A stretch of DNA of 64,000 nucleotides, taken from Gyromitra esculenta (taxonomy: Eukaryota > Ascomycota > Pezizomycetes > Pezizales > Discinaceae). The notes beneath the pieces were generated by a model. The model saw nothing but the letters and a program-made list of their open reading frames with translations. It made no database searches and had not been told where the DNA came from. Positions 1 to 13,511 of this stretch are shown here, piece after piece. The translations under genes were made by a program, and so were the position numbers. The stretch spans positions 1,178,001 through 1,242,000 of the forward strand of contig JBCAML010000007.1 of NCBI GenBank assembly GCA_038503075.1, read 5' to 3'. How positions within the stretch are numbered: position 1 is the stretch's first letter; the number at the start of each line of letters is the position of its first letter.

Positions 1-1103
1 GATTTTAAAATACCTTCACCTTTATACCGCAGAGCGTTCTCAATGTTTCAAGTCGAGACGATGCGGGGAGTATCGATCGTGATCAGGGGTTATCTAGTGC
101 ATGCCAGCTAATCCTGCCAGGCACCAAATCGAACAAACCTACCCATCGTTACTAGAATTATACAAGTAAAATTAAATAATCTTTTTTATATTTCCCCATA
201 CTACTTTTTTGTTCCAATGCTAAGGGAGTTAACAGAACGATTGCCAGCCTAGAAGTTACAAATTGTTTTTTTATACACCAATAAGAAATTAATCCGCTTC
301 CACTACGCCACAAAAGAATCTGTCCCAACCCAAACCCATGGAACTGACAAGCTTCGTGATGATGCAAGATGCCTAATAAAAATGCAAATGACGCCCCAAA
401 ACAACGGAAAAGAGAGCTATATCCAAACATTGAAGGGAGAAAACAACGCACAAGGAAACACATCGCAAAAACAAGAATCCATCTCCAGAAATATCTTCAC
501 ACTACTTCCCTTCTTCGTATCAACCTCACGCACTACTATAAGATGGCTATCATGTCATCGTTAGAAAAAGAAAAACTCTAAAGATGCTTAGGACACGAAA
601 ATGATTTTCCTCCGAGTAACAAACCCTTAGAGTTGGTAGATCGGAGAAAGAGTTAGGAGAGAGAATAGTTCATCCCGCAATTTGAAAAATGGGAAAATAA
701 AAGAGAAGCTTGAACTTCGAAATGAGAGCAGCCAATCCCACGAGCAAAAAGAAACCAAGAACCTCATGGAAGAAAAATCAAAAACACAAAAACACTCTTT
801 ACACCCGAAAACACCATATATCAAAGCACATGTTAAATGGCCCAAATACCAGAAAACGAAGGACCAGTCCAAAAAAAAAATACAAGAACATGCCCTAAAC
901 AAGAGCTAGTAAAAGGAGGGGGAAATAAGAATAAGAACCCAAATTAAATGCGGTATAAAACATGCATGCCCCAAAAGTCCCACGAACGTAAGAAAAAGAC
1001 GAAAGAAAGGGCTCCCAGATAACTTATCCCATTAGAAGAAAAACGTTCAAACCCCAGCTAACAATTATAATCAGAAATTGCCGATATATCGGTATTGCGG
1101 CTG
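1..1103. other. Intergenic, no gene recognised
   Basis: Several short overlapping open frames exist on both strands, but none shows a recognisable motif or coherent splice structure. The sequence is A-rich on the plus strand. The right end is the downstream flank of the WD-repeat gene that terminates at 1104. Confidence 0.5.
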
Positions 1104-3256
1104 CTATGATCGAACCCGGACATTTTGGCCTCTTGATTTATAGTCGAAAGAATCGCTCCCCTCCTCCCCACCCACCTGAGCACGAGTGCTTGAAGAGTCC
1201 CTAGATACACCTCCCAATCCTCCCCTACTACTACCACGATTTTCCTGCCGGATATACGGTTTTGCTACTTGGGATGCGGAAGATAGAGCACGCCTTGGTG
1301 GAACGCTGCTTGGTGAGTAGTAATCCCAATCAACTGGGTCCCACGACCTCTTACCCGCCAGCGGCAATCCATGCCGATCATCCATCGATGCATCTGCATT
1401 TTCTTCTTCGCCTTCAAGCACTGGTTCATCGTCAACCCATCCAACAGTATAACCATCTTTATCCCCAAACATGAGCATTGGTTTCTTATCAACATCTTTT
1501 TCCGGGCTTCGGCTTCTTCTATCAACCCCAGACTGACCCCAAGGCTGTGGACTTGTAGATGCTGTGCTAGAAGTTGTAGTGGCGTTGCCTGTTGGTGGTG
1601 CGGTAAGAATCCATCTTGCCCATGTGCTCCCCGAAAGACGATCCATCGGGACAGTCACTGCCCTAGGTTGTCTCCATGTCGCACTCCAAAGATAAACCAC
1701 ACCCTGCGACTTTGGCAAAGGTTCCCCGCTATTGTTATCAGGAGCACACTGAATCATCAGAAGATCTGGTATAGTAGGATGCCAGCTAATAGACTTAATA
1801 GGGTTCAATTGGACCAAGACAGCATAAGGTCTAAGCAGTTTTAGGGACCAAATCCAAACAGTCGTTGGCATACTATCGTTCCGGGTTGCGATAAGATTTC
1901 CATCAGGGTTATTGAATGCAATTGTAGAAATCCCTATCCTGGGCTGGGTATCATTTGGGCTCGATGTAATCATTGGTAAGGTGGTAGGCTGTTGAACCTG
2001 TGCATAGTAACGTTCTTTTGGTGACTTGATGCACTCTGACCACACTGTTACCCCCGATAATCGGATAGTTCTTGTATGATTCATCTCAATCACCTAGTTA
2101 TCCCACAAGAATTAGCCTGACTGCAAATATTATCAAAGCGGAGAATTCCGTGCGGTTAGGTACCGGAGAAAAAGTATAATTGCTTAAGAATGCTAATCTC
2201 CCATCGTAACTTCCGATCGTCAGAAAATCGCCCCCTGGACTCCATTCCACACTTTTGACACCTAGCCCTTCGCAGGGTTTCTCGTAGGTTCTATATAAAT
2301 GGCCATCTGCAGTGTACACCAAAACTTTGTAACCAGAAGCGGCCGAATCCCATACTGCTATCCAACGTCCACAGGGAGACCATTTTAGGCCTTGGGCGTC
2401 CAAGGTAGGAAGTTGAAAACTCGATGCTAACTTATAGGTGGTATGTTGATGGACACTAATGACGTCGTGTGTTGAAGAGCGGGTAAGCAAAGCATAATGA
2501 GAAGTACAAGGGCGGTAACCGTAACCTATTCGCCGATCAACCAATTAACATCATCGGACACATTGTATGTCATCGATAAACAGACTCACCTTTTGTTGGG
2601 AATTTCGGATTGGGAATTTCAATCAACTTTGAAGTGTTTGGGTTCCAAACGGTCACCTTGAGCTGTTGACGCTTGCACCAGAGTTAGTCAGCAGAAAGAT
2701 ATCTACGAGCCGTTGGTTGTCTCGCTTTGAAGCCTTACCTGGAATTCGGAAAAGACCACAACTTCGTCAGCATTTCTGCCAAACTCGACATTTCTGATTC
2801 CCCCAAATCCTTGATTGATGGAGGCCGTCCATTTTTCGTCCTCCACATCATATACTTGTATCGACTGTTCGTCTGCCAACAAAATTCGCTGCCTTCCTCC
2901 GCCTTCCGACTCTGATTTATCAATCCCACTCCTCCTTTTCCCTATTAAAGGTATACCATGCCAGGCTGGTGAAGTGAAAGACCCATCCAAATATGGAGAC
3001 CACTTGACGAAGCTTATTCGTGAGGCGAACTCAGGATTTAGGGGTATTATCCGCTTGACTTGGAGAGTGGATGTTGATCGAAGGATAAGTCGAGACTGAA
3101 CAATCGAGGCTATTAATGAGCCATTTGGTGCAGGTTGAGCGCCATTAAAACCTTCAACTCGTAGAATATACGTTAGCACGCTTCAGAGGCAGCACCACCA
3201 GGTAAGTGGTATAAGGGTGGAGTAATCCTACCACGAAACACTGTTGAGAACTCCAT
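1104..3256 (-). CDS. WRAP73/Wdr8-like WD-repeat protein, five exons
   Basis: Exons are 3256-3232, 3157-2739, 2662-2590, 2525-2164 and 2093-1104, giving 622 residues with phases that close exactly. The first coding exon is only 25 bases (MEFSTVFR) and joins through a 74-base intron to VEGFNGAQPAPNGS; MEFSTVF matches the conserved family N-terminus, so the ATG-like start at 3179 is not the real one. WD-repeat signatures are FVKWSP, LKWSPCGRWIAVWD (near residue 218), VKSVEWSPGGDFLTIGSYDG (near 265) and a segment ending LIATRNDSMPTTVWIW (near 370). The last 150 or so residues are a low-complexity, Ser/Arg-rich tail beyond the beta-propeller. In the family (human WRAP73, fission yeast Wdr8) the protein sits at spindle poles or centrosomes and helps anchor microtubules; that role is inferred here. 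The gene stands alone with gene-poor DNA upstream. Confidence 0.88.
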
Positions 3257-3970
3257 GCTTTGCTCCTTCAGAGCAGGTGTTATTGTAAGTGTCGATATCG
3301 TTGTTGTCTCTTGCGTTGCTTGTAGGATGCCGTGTGCAGAGGAGAAGGGGCAGACTTCCCAGCTGGGTGTCTGGTGGACGACGAAACGTGGTGCTGCTCG
3401 CTTCGTATGCTAACTCTATTCCGAAGAGATTTGATAGGTGTGAGATGTATTGGCGTAGGTACCAGTCGATGGAACAGTGGCTTTTTTTCCTTCCCACTTT
3501 TCTGGTGCTGCTGACTGCACAAACGGGGACCAACGCTGAACAGTTCCGAACGTATTGATAGCGAGACTGAAATTGTGCAAAAGGCCCGCAGGGGCAAGAG
3601 CAAAGTGGACGACGAGGGAGGCAGACCGATCAAAAGAGAAAACGTCGATTCCAAGGCGTGAGGAGAAGGGGGGGGGACAGCCGTGTACTGCTGAGGGCGA
3701 GATTATTGGGGCTTAGGTCCAGTGAAAACCGGCAGCAGTGACTCTACGCAGACTAGGAGTTGCAGGAGGTGTCTGTTTGCCTACTACCTGTTTTCCGACC
3801 CTGCTCTTCCTCTGTTTTTTTTTTTCTTTCGGAGTATATTTTTCCTCCCTTGATTGACGCTATGCTTATTTTACTGATGGTGTATTGAGAGGCGGAGGGG
3901 GGAGAGGCGGAGAAGTGTGATGGATGGGATGGGGCGGTCACAGTAAGCACGCAGCGACGGCGCAGCGTAC

Positions 3971-4004
<34 letters not shown>

Positions 4005-5560
4005 ATAGACTCTAGCGTGGACAGCGGCGGACCAAACGCAGAAAGAGACAGCAGCGATCAAGACGAAGTCTTTAGCAAGGTTGGCGCGTCAAGATACACG
4101 GTTAGCAGTTTGACGATGGGCAGACGAAGACACACTCATTCTTCGCAAGCACTGATGGGAGTAAGGCTGGGCTGGACTGGGCTGGGGGAGGGGGAGGGAG
4201 GGGAGGGGATGGGGATGACAACGTCTGGTGGGTATGTTATGGAATGGAGTGGATGCTGCTGCTGCTGTTGCTGCTGTCCTCTGCTAACCAGAGTTGCTGC
4301 CGCGCAGTGTGGTTTGGCGGTGGACAACGGTCTGGTATGGATCTGCTGTGGTGACGAAAGATGGAGGCAGGGGTCGGGTTACTCTGAGTCTCTCTCGGGA
4401 GACCATGCGTCTACTTCCCTGGTCCGCTGCTGGGTTCCAGTGTCGATGTCTCACGCTACTTCCCCAACGCAATTTCGAAGTTTTAGCCGACGCAGATAAC
4501 GTCACTCCCGTCAAGGGTCCACTCATATCCTCAGCCATACATCGGAAACGCCCCTGCTCTGCTCTGCCTCCATTCGTGTTCTCCTCACTGATCCACCCAA
4601 CCCATCCTCCTCAAAGAAGAAAAAAACGAAAAAAACAAGTCCTGCTCTGGTATTTATTTAGGTTGGGAAATCACCTGCTGCCATACACATCCTTTTTTTA
4701 TTTTTTACTCTTTCTCTCGAGATATTTCAAGAAAAGCATCTGATCTTGGTGATCGTATTTTGCTTACGAACTGGACGTGTGCGGCCTCGGGAAGGGAGAG
4801 AGGAGAGGGAGAAACGTCAAGGAATCCCATCCTCCGGTTGCCGCACGTTGTCGCGTGCCCCCTACCTAGTCGAACCTCTTCACTCTACCTTACAAGATGA
4901 GGCTGGTGTCTATGAGCAAATAAATCTTGACCAGATCTCCAGGATCGTCATAATCTACAAAAGCGCAAAGCAAAGGAAAGCCTCGGTCTCTATCTAGCCA
5001 TACGAGACTCCAGAGCCGTCGTTCTCGTGATCATGAGTACGGGTGGTGGTGCTCAACAGAAAGACAACAACCAACGAGAAAATGGAGATGGGAGATGGAG
5101 ATGGACAGTACGAGTAGCGACTGGTGCAAACACAGGTCTCATCAACCTCGAGACAAGTATATCATGTGTACCCCGCTGCCCCAACTCTGAAATGGCCGTC
5201 CAATAGACTCCCGCCCGCTCGGCCGCTCTTCTCCCCCACAAGGTCGACGTCACTGTCACAATCTCACCCACCCATGAAACTTAGCCACCCAGCCACCCTT
5301 CAACCCCCCACCCCATCCCTGCCGAAAACTGGAGACGAGAAGTACTCGCGTCTGGTAAATTGTCTTCGTCGCCGCGCGCCAATCACTAGCCGATACAGCC
5401 GCCTATTTCTTCGTGCCTCGTAAATTCATTGACTTTTTCCAGTTTGGTAGTCTCCGGAACCAAGGCAAGGCTTTTAAGAGTTGACCCATAGACCCCCCCC
5501 AAGACTTTTAGTAAGCTTCAACCTCGCTCCCGTGCAATAACTATCGCCAATTGAACCAAA
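3257..5560. other. Upstream region of the WD-repeat gene with simple repeats
   Basis: No supported gene. Open frames over 100 codons here (for example 3924-4499 plus) are driven by trinucleotide repeats. The region holds a GAT repeat, a CTG/TTG run at about 4253-4277, G-rich tracts near 4185-4215 and C-rich tracts near 5240-5320. It probably includes the promoter and 5' leader of the gene starting at 3256. Confidence 0.5.
3971..4003. repeat. (GAT)11 microsatellite
   Basis: Eleven uninterrupted GAT units. The resulting poly-Met and poly-His open frames are artefacts of the repeat. Confidence 0.95.
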
Positions 5561-5568
5561 ATGATTAA

Positions 5569-5856
5569 AGGGTTCTTTCGTCGCCCTATGCATGTACGAT
5601 CTTCGCCCGCCTCGACTGTAACCCGGAAAGGATCCTCTTCGTTGCGACTAAACATGACCTCACCACACGCGTTCCCCATCGTCTCACAATTCTTTGTGCC
5701 GGCTGTGGCGGTCTTACGCAGAAGATCTTAGAATACCTCCCTCTTTTCGCGGCCGGCTCGTTTAGGACGCTGATAAACAACGCGGTCAGGACTGCTGCCC
5801 CGTCAATCCAACGTCTTCAGCAATTGATAGACAAGGCGTTATGTTATGCCGTGTAG
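5569..5856 (+). other. Isolated open frame with coding-like composition
   Basis: A 95-codon stop-free frame contains no Met codon but looks protein-like. It includes FARLDCNPERILFVATKHDL, LTILCAGCGGLTQKILEYLP and APSIQRLQQLIDKAL, and codon third positions favour C and T as in the real genes nearby. An ATG at 5561 (MIKGFFRRPMHV) opens a different frame, so joining the two would need an intron or a frameshift that I cannot place. I do not recognise a family. It may be an internal exon, a decayed gene or chance. Confidence 0.25.
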
Positions 5857-8499
5857 GCCCCCTATCTGTTGACCTCCCACACGCATACATAAGCAATATT
5901 TCGCAATCCTACTTGAAAGTTGCACACCGTCCAAGGTCATTCTATGTAACAGAGGCTTCGCATTTGACTTGCCTCGTCTCAAGTCAGATAAGCGACCTGG
6001 GAAAAAAGAACCACCTAAACACCCACCGAAAATTCCTTTTTCTTGCCCGACACACATGCACATTCCACGAGTGAAAACCAACAAAAGAAAAAAAGGACCC
6101 TGAACGTTACTGCGCACATCTGTCGAATCGGTCAGGATTTTGGGGAAAACTACCGTGGTGAAATCGTGCGGTCATCATGCATGAAGAGCGATATTTTGTA
6201 TGACCCCTCTCCTCCATATGTGGTTATGGTTGCCTTGGCGTTCAATTTGCGTTACGACTGGCTGTTCAGCGGTACCGCTAGAAACCGCCCTAGGCGTTCT
6301 TTCCGTGTGCCGCGTACATACCCACCACCACTTTCGCCCAACAACAAAGGAAACGAAATTGCGTGCGTTAACGCTGGTCGACGTCAAGGGCGGAATCTAA
6401 GATAGACAGGAAAAAAGAACAAACAAAACAAAAAAAAGGTGGTGAAAAAAAGTAACCAAAATTCCTCACGACGTTTCCAAAGAGATCTCTAGCTAGTGTT
6501 GAATCAGCAAAACTAGGCCACCACACAGGGCACTTCCCTGCTGGTAGTAAGTCTTGCAGTCGGCCGATAGGACGAAGGTACTGTCTTGACAACAACAGGA
6601 AAAAAATAAAAGTGGTGCCACATTTTGTGATCAAGGTCTGGAGCGAGAGAGACCGAATGTTAAGCGAAGCCTAATTAGACTATGAACGCTCCAAACGGAT
6701 GACCAGAAACTATCCACAGAAACAAGATTCTATCACAAAAGGAGGGGTTGGAAACAATAAGTACGCTCGCCGTGCGGAGAAAGAAAAAAAAAACAGCTCG
6801 CCGAAACTAAGGGTTCGTAGCCGATAATTCGCTAGCTCCACAAGTCATGAGAAATAAATACCGCGAATTTCTACTTTCTCTTTTAGATAAAGATTACACT
6901 GAGGCTTGAAACACGTTGTGAGAACACAAACGAAACAGAAATTTGACAAGCCGCAACTCACAATTAATCGCGCTTTGTGGGCGTTGGAACTCATAAAACT
7001 GTAGCACGGCATCGCAAGTCGCGACTACAGGTCACACTCGGAGTCCAACTAGCTAATGGAAGGGGAATATTTGGTTGCAGCCATTGTGGATACAGACAGA
7101 CAGACAGACATCATAATCAGGCCACTCAGACCGGAGAAACTGACCTCGCACATCCAGACTTGTGTGGAAACTGTAACTTTTCCTTTCTTCCCCGGTGCAA
7201 CAGCCCTCTTCCTCTGAGTAGTGTAGAGACAAGCTCCAATTTCCGATCACTAAACGATATTCCTCCCTTCTTTTTTTTCTGACAGAAAGTTTCCAGAGGA
7301 AGAGGAGGGAAAAACAAAATTAAGATCACAATTATCCAGCGCTTCCCGAGATGGCATCTTGTGACTGACCTTATTACTCGTCGCGAAATTCCAACCCATG
7401 TGCATCCTTCCCCCCCCACGCAACCAATAATTCAGCGTTCCTATGATTATTCCAATCAAGTGGGAAAAGTGTCTAAAAGAAGAGAAGGGTGGTGATGAAT
7501 ACGATTTCCCTCTCACGAGACGGTAAATTCCCGAGTTGACAGCAGCGAATCATCAAGACGTTGAATGAAGATGGGAACCAGGCCACGATGGGTTTCCAGC
7601 ATGCATATAATGTGAGCTGTGCCACACAAACACACAGGCGGATGCTTAGGTGCACCGTGCGCTATCGGTGTTGATAACTACCGTTGATTTGTAGAGAAGC
7701 TGGATTTCTCCAGAGGAATTGTCGTGTTTCTTGGCAATTAGGGCACCGTGGAGCTTTTATAATGGGGTGGGCTTTCGTGGCTAAGTCGGGCCTACGATAC
7801 CGGGTTGTGCATCTAGCCAAAGAGCATTCAATTGAAGACATACTGGCCAACTCCAAGTTCAAAGAGGGGGGAGGGGGGAGGTCTCCTTTGCACTGCTGGA
7901 CGAAGCTTAATCTCAATCTGATGTCTCGGAGCGCGGAGACATTATTGCCTGTTATCTGTGTTGCCTGTTATCTGTGATGAAAGATCAAGATGAATCTGTT
8001 TACTTATCACAATCGATACACTCAACGATGCTATCATTCTTTATGTAAGGGCCCAATTAACGGTATAAGATGTGAGAAATTTTACTCTACGCACTACAGT
8101 CGCTCCTGGCCACACGACGAAACCGAGCAGTTGACAACCACCACAAATACTGGCAATTCCTAGAACCCTAAACCACTGTCGCTCTCCCCCCCCCCAGACC
8201 CCTGTTCGCCAACTGTTCAGTTTCGTCGTGTGACCGGGAGTGACAGTATATGTACCCTTTGGGCGGTATCAAAATCTATCGAACCTTCTATTGCCTCCGC
8301 TCCGAGAACGGGAGCACGGCTGTAGTGACGATCCGGAGGTGTCGGTACTCTATCGTAATCATTTTTCTGTTTAATGCAGCCGTCCGAGATTGTGGGGCAT
8401 AAGGGGGGGGGAGTTAGAAAACGTACTGAATTTGTGATAGGGAAAACATCCCGTGCGGGGGGGTACATACAGTTCACGGTAGATACCCGTCGCGCAGGG

Positions 8500-8548
8500 T
8501 TATGATAAGCTGGTGCACCAAGGGGAAAAAAAACATAGCTTATCATAA
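8500..8548. repeat. Perfect 12-bp inverted repeat with nested palindrome
   Basis: TTATGATAAGCT at 8500-8511 pairs perfectly with AGCTTATCATAA at 8537-8548, separated by 25 bases. The spacer begins with a second palindrome, TGGTGCACCA (8511-8520). A run of A follows the right arm. Confidence 0.8.
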
Positions 8549-9026
8549 AAAAAAATTCACCCCTCCCCTCCCATGCCAATGATCTACTTCCTTGCATTAT
8601 GCAGTCGACCAATGATTATTTGAGATCTAACGATCTTTCATCGTTTTGTTTAGTTTTTTTTTACCCCTGGTTCGCAGCAATCGAGGCCAGAGCATTTTGA
8701 CACATGTTGTAAAAAAGTACTCTTGGGAACGGTGGCACATAGTACATACCTACATGCATCTCGTGTGTACTTACTCAGACCAGACAGTAAATTTCGTAAA
8801 AAGGGTCAGTCTCGATTTTTGGTTCTCCCTGAGCATACCTCCCCCTCCCCCCCAATCCGCACGTTATGCAGTGCTTCTACAACGTAGCGAGCTCTTGTGG
8901 CTCGTCAACCAAACCCCTTGCCACATGCTATCATTCATTCGGTGGTGGCGCTAGTATCGCTAATATAGCGCTTAATACCCAGCCAGGTGACGGCACGACT
9001 CGGGATATCTTCTAAATGAAGAGTTG

Positions 9027-9093
9027 ATGCTGCTGATGTTTAGCCTTAGCGGCAGCTAAGGATGTTTCTCCTGGAGCACGGCCAGGAGAGCAT
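9027..9093. repeat. Two adjacent hairpins within a possible closing stem
   Basis: CTTAGC (9045-9050) pairs with GCTAAG (9055-9060) across a 4-base loop. TCTCCTGG (9067-9074) pairs with CCAGGAGA (9082-9089) across a 7-base loop. ATGCT (9027) and AGCAT (9089) could close both. The layout resembles a small structured RNA or cruciform, but no known RNA family is recognised. Confidence 0.5.
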
Positions 9094-10935
9094 ACCCAAT
9101 CATACTTAGAGTACTGGCGCTATTACAATAGGTATCTATTCCGCAAGGTTCTCACAACCTATCCATCCATCCATGGCTGCTGATCTCAAACGGCAGGAAG
9201 AAAAAAAAAGCGCTCGGTACGTCCGGCTAGACACTATGTTTAAAAGCATTAGATTGCGGAGATACGGAGAGGATCAGATCGGAAATGCTGCTGAGTAGGG
9301 TGTGGAATCCGAGCCCGATGCATTGGATGTCGTGATCTGAAGCACAGTCGATCCTGGGAAAGAAAGAGAAAAAAAAGGATACTCAGGAACTAAGAAGTTC
9401 GAGAGAGAGTTTCAGAATTTTTACATACATACTCTACTATATCTTGTTCTAGAGTAGTGTGCTGCAACGTAGAGTGCCTGTTTGCCTATTTGCTGAAACG
9501 GAATTCCAAGAGGACAGAAAGAGAAAAAAAAACTCACGCTAGAGATGCACTGCTATGCCAAATTTCGGGTACCCTCTTCACCTTCCATAGCCCTTCGATG
9601 CTTATGCAGGTGGCTGGCTGGCGTGGGCGCTTTTCCGGAGTCGCTGGTCTATATCACAGGGTTTATACTATGTCGATCTCCAGTGCGAAATCGGTCTTTC
9701 TCCTCGAGGGTTTTGGTTTGACGTTAACGACTTGGAATAGGATCTGTATAACTGAATATCTAACGAACACAACTAGTGCCGACAGCGAAACTACCTTTCC
9801 AGCTTCTTTCCGGATCGGAATCTGTAATTCCTTCGTGTTGTAGATGCCAGTTTTATAAGCAGGAAATCGATAGCCTATAAATGTGGTGAACTTGAGCTGA
9901 AACTCACGCAGTACCTGATCCTACAGCACGCCAATGCCAATGCCATTCTAGCTAAGACACAGCAATTCTCCTATACTAGTACGATGCGTGGAAGCCGTTA
10001 TTAGAATTTCTTATCTGCGTATTTCCTATCCTATATACGTCTAAACTTACCTACTAGTACGTGGAGCTGTGGGCCGGTCTACCTCGGCATGTCACTATGC
10101 ACGCAGGAACTATCACTCCGAAAAAAAAAAATTCTTTTGCTAGGAATATTTGCCTGGAGACGCGTGCAAAAAAACACTAGCTATCCTGGTCTTTTCACCG
10201 AAAAATTTTCTAGTCGGCCCGGTGCGATGGAGCTGGCCCCAGAGGTGCCTAAAAAGAGGAAATTGAGCTCCAGTTTACCTAGTCGTGCGAGAATCGTGCT
10301 AACCGTAAATAAAAGGTACCTAATGAGTTACTAGAGTCGACACTTTGCGACTAGCAAGATATTGCACACTTGGAGCCTTGACCTTTAGATGTATATAGGA
10401 GATATATTCTACCTATGGTATCGGCACTATAAACTAAAGGTTATACTCTACCTATACAGCCCCTAACCTGGCAGAGTCTTTTACTAATACCCAAAAGTAG
10501 TAGTATCGTCCTACTAATTTTAGGAAGGCGTAACAGATGCTAGTCCACGAGGAAAAAAAAAACTCTACTCACTAAAGGCAATAGAATACGGCCCCGCGAT
10601 GACAATTGAAGCTATACATGTGTTAAACAATGATAAGATACTAACCGCTGCATATATCTACGCACAGCGATCTTGTACCTGCATGGTTACTCTGCAACCC
10701 TAACGTACAAGATTTAAACTGACTATCTGTATCGGTTTGCTCGACTACCATCTGCTAGATCTCTATGAAAGGAACTTGCAGCAGCGGTAGCCAAGGCGGG
10801 GCCGATGGAGACCATTAACCTAAGTTATCTGTAGCTATTTGATAGTCTCGTAAACGGCATCCCGTCTCGTAGAGACAAATCTATCAGTGATTATCTAATT
10901 GAGTTTCGCATAACAGGTGAGACGTAAGACCAGCT

Positions 10936-10968
10936 GTGTGAGTGTGAGTGTGCGTGCGTGCGTGCGTG
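10936..10968. repeat. GT/GTGC-rich microsatellite
   Basis: Degenerate TGTGAG units run into tandem TGCG units on the plus strand. Confidence 0.8.
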
Positions 10969-13511
10969 GTATTGAGGACGGACTGATCGGTCTTCTCCGC
11001 TATTCGGTGACCACATTATCTGCCGAGAACGGACTACCGCTAGAAGGCTGAAAGAAGGAGCTGCAAAGCCAGGTAATAAGGGTCTGACCGAACAGTAGAG
11101 TAGGGCCTGCATGCAGTAAATATTAATTACGAAGCAAATATGTTATGTGAGATTGTATATGTAGGTAGTACTTTGCTGCTTTGTACAGTACATGTGCAGG
11201 AGTAAATGGTATGTATTTAGTATAGGTAGAATATCAATGTGGTGTAGCCTTTGAACAGAACAAGCAAGCCATGAAATGGGAAGATATTTCTCTCCTCACC
11301 CAATCGGTATATCACATCTCTTTCTACCGATAGTTTTCTTTTTGGGCTTGGCGCTTCCTCCGAGCCCTGTACAGGGTCATATGCCTGGGCGAAGAGAACC
11401 TTGTGCTTCAAGCCCTGTACTTCTGTCACAGCACTGATGACCTTGTAGTCGGTACCTACCGCACGCCAGCGTTTAATCCTCGCTCATACCTGTGGGGTCG
11501 AACTTGATGCTTTGTCCTATTGGGTGCTGGGTTAGGGGTAGTTCGGCGTTCTGTATAGGAATCAATGATTGGACTACGAAGCTAGTTAGATCTAGGATTA
11601 ACCCTTCATCTCAAGCCTGGGAGGAATATCCAAGTGCCCCACAATATCCATCACTAACAGTTGCTTATGCAGATATCCTAGCAGCGTTACATAATTTTTC
11701 ATAACGAGTGTCGCAATATAGAGTATCTCACAGGGTTTTTTAGTATCGCTTCCAATGAAAATTTTCACACGTAGAGAAAGAAACCCTTGAAGCAAATTTC
11801 GTGACCCTGGGCTCGGAAAAGCTTTCTTTGAAACACCCTTACGCGGTGGAATACATAACGAGAACGGGATTTACCGAGAGACCCCAATCCCTAGTTTTCT
11901 TTACATAGTGATCTGCTAGCAATCAGACGAAAACCATCTGATCTCAATGTCATAACCTTTGACTACGTGTTCTGCTTTCTTTTACGTTCTGCTATAGAAG
12001 ATTGGCTGGGATGCACCATAACGTCCGCAATGCGTTCGGCCCCGGCTAGCTGTTTGACCGGTTTTGTTTATTTAAGCTTTTCGTGGCCACTTGCCCTCGC
12101 CTGACTGGGCTGTACCAGAAAGGGATCCAGTCCGATTCGGTGCTATTTTAGCATAATTACAAGGCTGGCAATTGCTCGAACTCTACGACTTAAAAAGGAC
12201 ACGAATCCCTCTCTGGTATAATGTTGAAGCGAAGGTTTAACTCGCATGTACCAATAGCGAGGCCGGCTTGCATCGGTTTCTTTTGGCGCATGCACAGAAG
12301 CTAGAGCGCATAGAATCCATTGGTCCTTATAGATAGGGAAATGTCCCAAGATCCCTTGCTCTGGAGCCCACGTGGTTGGAATTCTTTAGATCTGTCTTCT
12401 TCCTTGACAGAAGGCGTTAATTTCGATTTCAAATAGAGCCGCATTATATGCTGTCCACCACGAAGGAAGATCAGCACGAGGGAGGGACGACCACCTATAG
12501 AAATTTAAGGAAAAGTAGATGCAACGGGGGAAACGGCTCAGAAGTTGGATTGTCCACCAAGCAATTTCGTGCAAGTGTTTCCGGGGGGGCTTTTGACTAT
12601 AACGTTTATCGTGCTCAGTACGAATGCCCTCGTCACGAGCTCTTGCAGTTGCTGAACTGTGGGGGGAGAAAACGATGTGTAGCCATATGTTCGTCCAAAT
12701 CGGAAGTGAGGTTCATCATCGCAGAACCCATCCCCCCTCAGTAGGAAGGTGGCTTCCACCAGAATTGTTTGTTTTTCTCCGAGAACACCTCGTTCTTCCG
12801 AGGACGCGGTCATCTGAGTTCTGTCATATGTAGCCTCTCCTGCGATGCAGGGACCTCGCGAACTTGGTAACACCCGCTATGCTTTCCTATGAACATGCAA
12901 CAATCAGTTCATATCGTACCGAGCGCGTGGCACAAACAAAAGTAAGCTTCTTACCGGTAGGTAGAACAGGCAGATGGTAGATCTCAGATCGTGAGGGGTT
13001 AAGGCTTGCGTCTTTTCCGCGTTTTACCGACCGCGCACACAAAGTGGTGGAGTACTTTAGAGCAAAGAGGCGTCTCGGAGGCTACAGAACTGAGTGAGGA
13101 GTCATATATTCATGGTCTCGATTGCCCTTGCATACATGAATGATATATTTCTTAGAATAGCCGTAACATATCCGGGGAAACAAGCGGTCGGAAAAGTGCT
13201 CTAACCGTACTTATTGTGGCGTTTTCGACATGAACTGGACTTCTGTGATCGTGATCCCTGGTCATGAACCCAGGCTTTAACAGAATCTCGCAAATCCTTT
13301 TGGGAGATGTCAAGGGATCGAGAAGTAGAGAAAATATTCTTGAAAATGCCAGTAACTAGTATACGTCCGTATATACGTTAGTAGGTGTTGAGAAAAGAGC
13401 TGGCCTAAAAGATACTTTTCTCCACATTAGCTGTACGATGACATATGCAGTTCTCCCAATTTTCGATAACCTACTAAACTAAAGTTTCAGGTGGGTTCGA
13501 GATTGCTGTCG

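Noticed and set aside
1105..1125. tRNA T-arm-like TCGAACCC on the minus strand
   Set aside because: No cloverleaf around it; it lies in the coding end of the WD-repeat gene.
3924..4499. 191-codon plus-strand frame
   Set aside because: Driven by the GAT and CTG repeats (poly-Met, poly-Cys); no domain or splice partner.
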